NCBI GenBank assembly: GCA_963971535.1
Contig: OZ020594.1
Span: 112,248,251 to 112,312,250 of the forward strand
Direction of reading: 5' to 3'
Length of the DNA: 64,000 nucleotides
Source of the DNA: Notolepis coatsorum
Lineage: Eukaryota > Chordata > Actinopteri > Aulopiformes > Paralepididae
Both the position numbers and the translations under genes were made by a program. Numbering within the stretch: the first letter of the stretch is position 1; every line of letters starts with the position of its first letter. The notes under the pieces are model-generated. The model was given only the letters and a program-made list of their open reading frames with translations, ran no database searches and was not told the origin of the DNA. Of the stretch, positions 56,804-64,000 are shown in pieces.

Positions 56804-57260
56804 TGCCATGAATTGTGACTGACTAATCCATTATTTACCCTTTTCAAGTGCCAATTGCGGTTGTCGTTTATTATTGGCATTAGTAAATCAGATGTCATGC
56901 TAATATGTCATGTTCTACAGTAGGACTTACTACTGTGATACCCATTAAAACAGTAATTAGGATAATAGAAGCCTACTTTGCTGGAACGATTCATTTCAAA
57001 CGTATACAGTGTGTGTGCATGTATTCTTTTGTGTGTTGGCTCTCGCGCTGACTCGCTACTACTCGTCTTCACAGCCCACTATGACACGCCCACTGATGAT
57101 GTCACGGTTCGCGAGGAAAAAACAACTATTTTCCGGTGCCAGCTGAGCACCGATTTGTCACGTTCTGAACCAATTAATCCCGGTCTGAACACGCCGGCCG
57201 GTGCGAGATTACGTTCGGGAACCGGCTCCAGCACGGAGCCTTGCTGGTGTAAAAGGGCCA

Positions 57261-57862
57261 ACAGAGAGACGTAAAGGAGGGGACAGGGACTGCTTACTCT
57301 TACAGAGAGAGACGTAAAGGAGGGGACAGGGACTGCTTACTCTTACAGAGAGAGAGACGTAAAGGAGGGGACAGGGACTGCTTACTCTTACAGAGAGACG
57401 TAAAGGAGGGGACAGGGACTGCTTACTCTTACAGAGAGACGTAAAGGAGGGGACAGGGACTGCTTACTCTTACAGAGAGAGACGTAGAGGAGGGGACAGG
57501 GACTGCTTACTCTTACAGAGAGAGACGTAAAGGAGGGGACAGGGACTGCTTACTCTTACAGAGAGAGACGTAAAGGAGGGGACAGGGACTGCTTACTCTT
57601 ACAGAGAGAGACGTAAAGGAGGGGACAGGGACTGCTTACTCTTACAGAGAGAGACGTAAAGGAGGGGACAGGGACTGCTTACTCTTACAGAGAGAGACGT
57701 AAAGGAGGGGACAGGGACTGCTTACTCTTACAGAGAGACGTAGAGGAGGGGACAGGGACTGCTTACTCTTACAGAGAGACGTAAAGGAGGGGACAGGGAC
57801 TGTTTACTCTTACAGAGAGACGTAGAGGAGGGGACAGGGACTGCTTACTCTTACAGAGAGAC
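57261..57862. repeat. ~43-bp minisatellite, final block
   Basis: About fourteen units of the same repeat as at 51730-52212, with occasional GACGTAGAGG variants. Together with the fragments between the insertions this was one array. Confidence 0.93.
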
Positions 57863-58404
57863 ACGGTCTCATCAGAAAACGTAAATAAAGTACTTAATCG
57901 AAAAAAGGTACACAATGTACTTTATATATATAAGTAATTTACATTACATTTTGTATCGGCAAAAGTAAAAAAATAAATGTAAAAGCATGATTGAGAGTCA
58001 AACGAACAATGCTTGTCGTTGGGGGGCGAGTGCACTAGATCAAGCCACCCACCCCGATACAAACAGCAATAATATGATGATAGAAAGTTAAGGTAACGGT
58101 TGTGGTTAGCAGTGGTGCGTTGGTCATGGGACGGGGTTGCACGCAGAGCAACCGGCTCTGTGCACGGATGTGCACGCGCGTGCACACAGGAATGCGCCAA
58201 CTCGACTGATGCGCCAACTCGCCAAGTACCCACATGGCTACTTTGCATAACAATAGCTCAGGTCGTCAGGTGTGTTCAAATACGTCCTCCGATACATTCA
58301 CACAAAACTTGTGAATGAAATGTGTTACATTCCATTCCTAGAGGCAATTAGGCATTGTCTTTAGTCTGTGCGCACGCGAGGGAACATTTATGCACATTTA
58401 TGGA
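57863..58404. other. No gene recognised
   Basis: AT-rich at 57863-58000, then mixed sequence with GTGCACGCGCGTGCAC-type motifs near 58170. No motif-bearing frame and no clear repeat ends. Confidence 0.5.
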
Positions 58405-58406
58405 CA

Positions 58407-58530
58407 TTTACCGGGGCCAGTTTCGAATTGCAGCCTCCCATAGGTGCTCTTTGAGAGCGGTTTTGAAGGAGGCTAGGGATTCACATTATTTTATGGCTGT
58501 GGGTAGCGGGCGTTCCACATTGTTGGCATA
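58407..58530 (-). pseudogene. LINE reverse-transcriptase C-terminus fragment
   Basis: Minus-strand codons read SLASFKTALKEHL, WEAAIRNWPR and stop, clearly the same LINE family as 11711-11829. Upstream codons are frame-shifted (one base inserted in the GGGCGTTCC region). Confidence 0.7.
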
Positions 58531-58724
58531 ATTGCAAAATGTGTTTAGTCTAGCTAACTAATCGATGTGATTGGCTTAGACCGTATTGTGTACGGTTGGC
58601 TGGCTGGCTGACTTGTGTTGTGGATTGGGGGTGGCCAGCTGGCTATCTGGCAGTTCGTAGTACAGTAGCTGGCTGGATAGCTGTTGTATTGTGGGTTAAC
58701 ACATTAATTGCCAATGACAAGTAT

Positions 58725-61587
58725 TAGGGATGCACCGATATGAAAATTGGCCGCCGATACCGATACCGATTGTTCAACTAACACTATCGGCCGATACCGA
58801 TACCGATATTTGTATATTTGTATATAAGTATTTGTAATTTTTTTAATTTTTTTTAATTTTTATTTTTTTTATTTTAATTTTTTTAATTTTTATTTTTTTT
58901 AATGAAACTACTGTATATTTGTATGTGTATGTTTGTATTTGTAGGCCTCTTTACTTACTTAAAAAAAGGAAACATCAAGAAATATGTTTATGGTATCACT
59001 ATCTCTCTCCCAGTATCGTCTTGCGGCCTGCAGAGGGATACTATTTTCTCAACCAGAGCTTTCAACCAATGCAATGGAACCATTCTTGCGGCCTGCAGCG
59101 GGATACTATTCTCTCAACCAGAGCTTTCAACCAATGCAATGGAACCATTTTGATTGACAGTCGATTCGGCCAATTACGCCACACCGCTAGCACCCACCTC
59201 CTGCTGTCCTTACCACCAATCGGCAAGCGTTTATAAATTTTTCAACTTTCGGGCATGCCGCCATTGTTCTGTTTGCGAGAGCTGAACACACTTAACGTAG
59301 CTACGTTAGCTGCCCGGCCCGCCGACCGGCGCTCCACAGCATGGAGCGCCGGACCAAATGAGACATAATGATTTTACTGCAACAAATGTTATAATAAAAC
59401 AAAGCCTTTCTATACATTTGTCTGGTTGAAAACTTTATTAACAGATTGCAGAATGTGTAGTTGGGTACGGAATGAGCAACGGAATGGAACCGAGCTATGA
59501 ACGGACTAACGGAGTAATGCCTTGTTTACTGCTATCTTCGGGTAAATAATATGCTTGTTATTGAACGTGTAACACTAACTGTTACAAAGGGTCAGATTAA
59601 ACCGAATATATATATTTATTACTTGAGATATATTGTATAGTATTTGTATATCGTCTGATATCCCTTGTATATTCTTTGTACATATACACGGAATATCCCT
59701 TTACCTAGTACAGGCCAGACCATAATATTCGTTCTCCTATTGGACAGTGATCCCCTAGGCGCCACGGCCATACCCCCCAATGTCTAGTTCAAAGTCACCG
59801 CTAAGACATGCCTGAACATGCCCGGTTCTGCGCAGTAATATGAGACAGAAATAAGGCTGGTACTAGATTGTTCACCTTACGTATAAATACGTTGCAGGTG
59901 GATACAGCAGTTAGTTACCCGAAACGTGTTACCGTAACAAGTTGAAGCCTCACACCACGATACAACGTGCTGTGAAGTGGGCCCGTTTTGCCCCGAAATA
60001 GAGCCTTGAGACCGCGTGCGAATTGATAGCTGAAGTGTCAGAGTTTAACGCTGTATCGTCGAGTTCGACCTATTCTATTATTAAGTAATAGTCTATTATG
60101 TATAGTGTATCGTGCGGCTACCGTTCTACAGTGATCAGCATTACCAACGTTTCATCGTACCGAGCTAGTGTGCTTATCCAGGCTGGGCGGCCTAACCTTG
60201 TGCCGTCATCCGAGGAGCCCTAGACGAGAACCGTGTGGATATGTACACTGGATAACCTACACCGACGACTACAGAGCCCTTTTCGGCTGGATTATATTGC
60301 TTTGGTCCTGTGGCTGTTGGAGCAGAGAATCGTCTACCCCCACTACCGTGTGGGATTTACCCTGTGAGGAGCACCGTCGAGCCCGCCTCTAGGACTCTGA
60401 GGCTGGCTAGCTTTCCTCCATGCGGCACTGCACACCAGAGAATAGCTGTTGCTTTGTCTACGGATCAAGGGATTATTGCACTGTCTCCTGTACCTGGAGT
60501 CTCCTTATTCCTCGTTGATCCAGACTTCTGCTACCGACAAATCCTCTCCCCTGCTGGCTTACAACCGGAGGGAACCCCCTTAGTATCTCCAGCTGACCTA
60601 CTAGTGTACCATATATAATTCTTATGCTACAGGTGGTATTAATTATCCCCTTCGTAATATGCTCATGGACTTACGCTCTTGACCTATTCATGCACATTCT
60701 TCGCCTTACAAGCGCAACTCTCAATCTTAATAAATGTAAGATAATCTTGGTGCTCTTCTAATAAATATTATTATAAACAGTACTTTCTTGTTAAGCCGTG
60801 TTATTGTGTGGGTGTTCATCTCATATACATGTGTACTGTATGGCCAGTAGTAATGTACATAACTCAGTAGTGGTTTAATGATACCATACTTATTCAATAC
60901 AGTCAGGGAATTGTACCCCTCAGTTACACTAACGTTAATGCCACAAAACGAATGTTTGTGTCATTTTAACAGCAGATACTTTCTTAAATGCCACCTTCCC
61001 GAGAGAGGGTGTTGACGGGGAGTTGTGTTATTAATAGCATTGAACAGCTAACCAAAAACTAACGTTAACTATTGTTAAAGGTTTAGCCATAACGTTACCT
61101 TGGCTAAAGTTGGGGCTATTCATAATGCAGCAATAATGGCTGCAGACCTGCAAGCAAAGTACAGCAAGTTGGCAAAGGAGTATTCCAACGCAAATCACAT
61201 TTTCACCAGTAACGTTAGTCTTGCATCTCCCGGTAGCTAATGAACGGACTCGGAGTAATGCCTTGCTGCTATGGGTAATAATAATATGCTGATGTTATTG
61301 TCCGTGTAACACTAACTATATAACGTTAATGCCACAAAACGAATGCCTTGTTAATCATAAATAGTAACTTTGATGCAGTAGCTTGTGTGTGGGGGACGGC
61401 GGGCGTTGTGCAGGTAGGTCGCGAGTGAATTTTTTTTTTTTTGCCTTTTGACGCTACACAAATTGATGGGTATTTATCGGCGACTGCTATCGGCACATTT
61501 GAGCTTATCGGCCGATAGGCCGATAGCAGTCAACAAGGCACTTATCGGCCGATACCAATACCCGACCGATATATCGGTGCACCCCTA
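58725..61587. mobile_element. hAT-type element with solo LTR inside, TSD ACAAGTAT
   Basis: The termini TAGGGATGCACCGATATG and ATATATCGGTGCACCCCTA are inverted repeats. ACAAGTAT is duplicated exactly at 58717-58724 and 61588-61595. Excluding the solo LTR it is about 1.5 kb. Its interior resembles 52754-53768 over most of its length, with additional sequence (about 60960-61260) related in inverted form to the hAT at 38405-46244. No transposase is present. Confidence 0.92.
59580..60928 (+). mobile_element. Solo LTR (1349 bp), TSD CTAAC
   Basis: It begins TGTTACAAAGG and ends CTCAGTTACA. CTAAC flanks it at 59575-59579 and 60929-60933. It is the same family as 49100-50427 in the opposite orientation and is slightly longer. 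AATAAA-type motifs near 60730-60770 may be polyadenylation signals. It is nested in a hAT element. Confidence 0.88.
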
Positions 61588-61595
61588 ACAAGTAT

Positions 61596-62160
61596 ACTTG
61601 TTATTGGCCGCCATGCGTTGAGTGCCAACAACGAGTAAACTCGTTGTTATGATCGTTATTTCTTTTATTCGCTATTGGCATTCATAATTCATCCAGGAAG
61701 CCTCCGGGAGCCAGCTGGACCCTGTCTGATATTGCAACGCCTCAATACCGCCGCCTGGTGGATTTCGGGCGAGTTACACTCCACTCTAAACCGAAAGTGG
61801 CGCTCTGTGCATCGGGGAAAAAGCTCTGCCTTGTAATATCTTGAAACGTGGATCAATATACACACCTCGAGTGCATGGGATCGCTTTCGAGATGCAAGAA
61901 TCAATATGCTTTCGGCGTTTATTGTGTCATACAAACGGAAAATGGATCTAGCAGATCAACGTCAAATAATTGGAATTTTTTTTCTCCAGACGCATCGGCC
62001 ACAGGTAAGAGGAATCTAGCGTTATGTCCAGCTCGATTGTCCATTTCTTTCATTGCAATCTGTCCGATCAACGTATGGTGTATTACTAAAGGAAGTAGTT
62101 AGTGACAATCAAGGAATCATAAACCCTAACTCCCCCCCCCCTTTCCTTCACGCATGATGG
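61596..62160. other. No gene recognised
   Basis: Mixed sequence. ACAACGAGTAAACTCGTTGT at about 61629-61648 is a perfect palindrome. No recognisable coding motif on either strand. Confidence 0.5.
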
Positions 62161-62177
62161 AGCATAATGTATCATAA

Positions 62178-62290
62178 TTAAGGCTGTCAAAGTTAACGCG
62201 ATATTAACGCGTTAACTCCCGATTCTATTAATGCCACTAATTTTTTTAACTCAAGATTAACTAAAAAAATTTTTATAATTTTTTTTTTAC
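62178..62290. mobile_element. One end of a hAT-type element
   Basis: AAGGCTGTCAAAGTTAACGC followed by GATATTAACGCGTTAACTC matches the familiar fish hAT terminus with GTTAACGCG repeats. The other end is not evident before the SINE and LINE that follow. Confidence 0.45.
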
Positions 62291-62339
62291 TTTTACTTTT
62301 TCTCCGATACATGCAGAGTCAGCCAGCCACTTCTTTTCA

Positions 62340-62630
62340 CCTGACAGCGAGGACTCTCATTGGGGGAGCGTAACGTGTGGGAGGATCACACTACTTCCCG
62401 CAGATCCCTTCCTCGCTGAGCAGGCGCCCCGACCGACCTGTAGGAGTCGCTGTTTACAACGACCAGGATACCCACCGCACCGGCTTCCCACCCTCTGACA
62501 CTGCCAATCGTGTTAGTATGGCCGACCGACCAAGCAGGAGGTACTGCTGACAGCTGGATTCGATACCAGTGTCTCTGCAGTGGTAGGCAGATGCTTAGTC
62601 CGCTGCGCTACCCAGCCGCTCCTTATGAGT
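62340..62630 (-). mobile_element. tRNA-derived SINE, second copy
   Basis: It shares TGAGCAGGCGCCCCGACCGA and the following GTAGGAGTCGCTGT-type body with 21877-22318. On the minus strand the head has A-box TAGCGCAGCGGAC and a decayed B-box TATCGAATCC. No clear TSD was found. Confidence 0.75.
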
Positions 62631-62740
62631 TCCATTTCATAGGAAAATACTTTGACTATAATGGTCAGAAGTAAATTAACTTAGATGCTGTTATGCTTAA
62701 CACAGTAAGTACACTTTACTTAATTTCTAAGATTAGATTA

Positions 62741-64000
62741 GATCATTTACATTTACATTTAGTCATTTAGCTGATGCTTTTATCCAAAGCGACTTACAAG
62801 TTCTGTGCGACAAGACAGCAAGAAGGGTATAACTCTATCAGCTGAGTAACAATGTTCATCAAAGTGTTGCGTGTTACAGTGTAGGTTAGTTTATTAGGAC
62901 AAGTGCATGACAGTAAGGTTAGTCTGGGTTAGATTTTTTTTTTTTTTTTTTTATCATTTCAGATCATTGTTGAAGAAGTGAGTCTTTAGTCGACGGCGAA
63001 AGATTGGACGGGATTCGGCTGTCCTAACTGGGATGGGTAGTTCATTCCACCATTGTGGGGCAAGGACTGAGAATAGGCGGCTTCTCTTTGATGACCCTCC
63101 GGGAGCTTGGATAGGAGTAGATCTGAGGCGGCCAGAAGATGTAGAGCGTAGGGGTCTTGAGGGTGTGTAGTTAGAGACCATTGACCGGAGGTAGGCGGGA
63201 GCGGTTCCCTTTGCCGCACGGTATGCTAGGTCGAGGGCCTTGAAGCGGATACGTGCAGCAATGGGGAGCCAGTGCAGGTCCCTAAGAAGTGGGGTGACAT
63301 GGACCGACTTCGGTAGGTTTGAGATCAGGCGGGCCGCTGCGTTTTGAATGAGTTGAAGAGGCTTGGTGGCAGTGGCCGGGAGGCCAGCTAGCAGTGCGTT
63401 GCAGTAGTCGAGGCGGGAGATGACTGTTGATTGGACGAGGAGTTGGGTGGCTTCTTTTGTCAGGAATGGGCGTATCCTTCTGACGTTGCTCAGGAGGAAT
63501 CTGCAGGTTCTGGTTGTCGCTGCGATGTGAGCAGAGAAGTTCAACTGGTCGTCGAGGACAACACCAAGGTTCTTGGCGGTCGGGGATGCGGTCACAGCTG
63601 CATTCTCGACTGTGATGGAGAGGTCGGTCAGGGGGGAGGATTTGGCCGGCAGGTGGAGCAATTCTGTTTTGCTTAGGTTCAGTTTGAGGTGGTTGGTCGT
63701 CATCCAGGCGGAGATGTCGGACAGACAGGCCGAGATCCGCTCAGAGACGTGGATATCTGATGGAGGGAAGGAGAGAAAGAGTTGAGTATCATCGGCATAA
63801 CAATGATATGAGAAGCCATGAGACGTGATAATGTTACCCAGTGATTTAGTGTAGAGGGAGAAGAGAAGGGGTCCTAGGACCGAGCCCTGGGGGACACCCG
63901 TCCGGAGGGGGCGGGTGGCCGACAGAGTCCCTCTCCATGACACTTGGTAGGAGCGGTCATTGAGGTATGATGTCAGCCATGTCAGCGCAGATCCAGCCAC
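62741..64000 (-). mobile_element. RSg-1-like L2 LINE, running off the right edge
   Basis: The 3' end (minus strand) carries AAGTCGCTTTGGATAAAAGC, CTAAATGACTAAATGTAAA at 62745-62810. The RT frame is at 62954-64000. The 5' portion lies outside the window. It is the same family as 38366-46815. Confidence 0.92.
62954..64000 (-). CDS. L2 LINE reverse transcriptase, partial (5' end outside window)
   Basis: An uninterrupted frame of 348 codons reads LTWLTSYLNDRSYQV, TGVPQGSVLGPLLFSLY, YADDTQLFLSF (catalytic DD), HLKLNLSKTELLH, AKNLGVVLDDQL, ISRLDYCNALLAGL, QNAAARLISNLPKS, LHWLPIAARIRFKAL and SKRSRLFSVLAPQWWNELP, ending LKTHFFNNDLK and stop. The first catalytic Asp box lies upstream, outside the window. 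The frame is free of stops and motifs are intact, so this copy may be young and possibly active. It would copy RSg-1/HpaI-type RNAs sharing its tail. Confidence 0.93.
   Translation of the reverse strand: MAGSALTWLTSYLNDRSYQVSWRGTLSATRPLRTGVPQGSVLGPLLFSLYTKSLGNIITSHGFSYHCYADDTQLFLSFPPSDIHVSERISACLSDISAWMTTNHLKLNLSKTELLHLPAKSSPLTDLSITVENAAVTASPTAKNLGVVLDDQLNFSAHIAATTRTCRFLLSNVRRIRPFLTKEATQLLVQSTVISRLDYCNALLAGLPATATKPLQLIQNAAARLISNLPKSVHVTPLLRDLHWLPIAARIRFKALDLAYRAAKGTAPAYLRSMVSNYTPSRPLRSTSSGRLRSTPIQAPGGSSKRSRLFSVLAPQWWNELPIPVRTAESRPIFRRRLKTHFFNNDLK

Larger units (their letters stand above)
53813..57260. mobile_element. Long-TIR (fold-back) element with tRNA-like arms
   Basis: The left arm (53813-about 54345) and right arm (about 56700-57260) are long inverted repeats, more than 500 bp each with small indels. 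The tips are TAGCGCTTTTA and TAAAAGGGCCA. ACA flanks both sides, and rejoining the flanks restores a minisatellite unit, suggesting a 3-bp TSD. The core is only about 250 bp after removal of two hAT insertions (54466-55327, 55442-56691). Total original length is about 1.3 kb. No transposase is present and I do not know the superfamily. Confidence 0.8.

Noticed and set aside
60168-60618. Short open frames within the solo LTR
   Set aside because: No similarity to LTR-encoded proteins that I recognise; length is within chance expectation and the other LTR copy does not preserve them.

Overview
The window is vertebrate, almost certainly teleost (ray-finned fish), chromosomal DNA. The evidence is a fish-style clustered C2H2 zinc-finger gene with an acidic N-terminal exon, fish L1, L2 and RSg-1-like LINEs, V-SINEs, many hAT-type non-autonomous DNA transposons, (CA)n, (CT)n and (AAT)n microsatellites, and intergenic AT-rich sequence with no operons. 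The only plausible host genes are two related zinc-finger terminal exons, at 2713-3989 (+) and 35936-37974 (-). Nearly everything else is transposable element, minisatellite or degenerate spacer.

Layout. 1-2700: TE debris, including a hAT end, a scrap of an R2-like reverse transcriptase and a 1.05 kb hAT MITE. 2713-37974: a large inverted duplication whose arms start in the two zinc-finger exons and converge on a spacer at about 12.8-14.2 kb. The arms have been invaded independently. The left arm holds a 330 bp MITE, a 5 kb non-coding TIR element, a LINE 3' end and a 9-bp-TSD palindromic MITE. The right arm holds a near full-length minus-strand L1 (14566-24226, itself hit by a SINE, a piggyBac-like element and an L2-containing insertion), a V-SINE, and an 8.6 kb L2 (25669-34318, itself hit by two hATs). 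Because most insertions sit in one arm only, the other arm supplies the empty site. 38366-46815: an L2 fragment with five further elements nested inside it: hAT, then L1, then an RLE-type (R2-like) retrotransposon, then another hAT, then a miniature LTR element (TRIM) whose LTRs carry tRNA-like A and B boxes. 46816-51655: a CT microsatellite, a hAT MITE, a solo LTR, a hAT-like element and a short tandem repeat. 51730-57862: a roughly 43-bp minisatellite split by a Harbinger-type MITE, a hAT MITE and a long-TIR fold-back element (which contains two more hATs and tRNA-like sequence in both arms). 57863-64000: a LINE fragment, a 2.9 kb hAT carrying a second solo LTR of the same family, a SINE, and an L2 reverse transcriptase running off the right edge.

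The features do not form a pathway. What links them is insertion history: target-site duplications (TSDs) and empty sites allow a relative chronology to be read directly. All retrotransposon ORFs seen are broken by frameshifts, stops or insertions, except L1 ORF1 (23359-24114), which is open. The RLE retrotransposon ORF becomes continuous (about 1,110 codons) when one hAT insertion is removed. Family names are from motif recognition only; no database search was possible.
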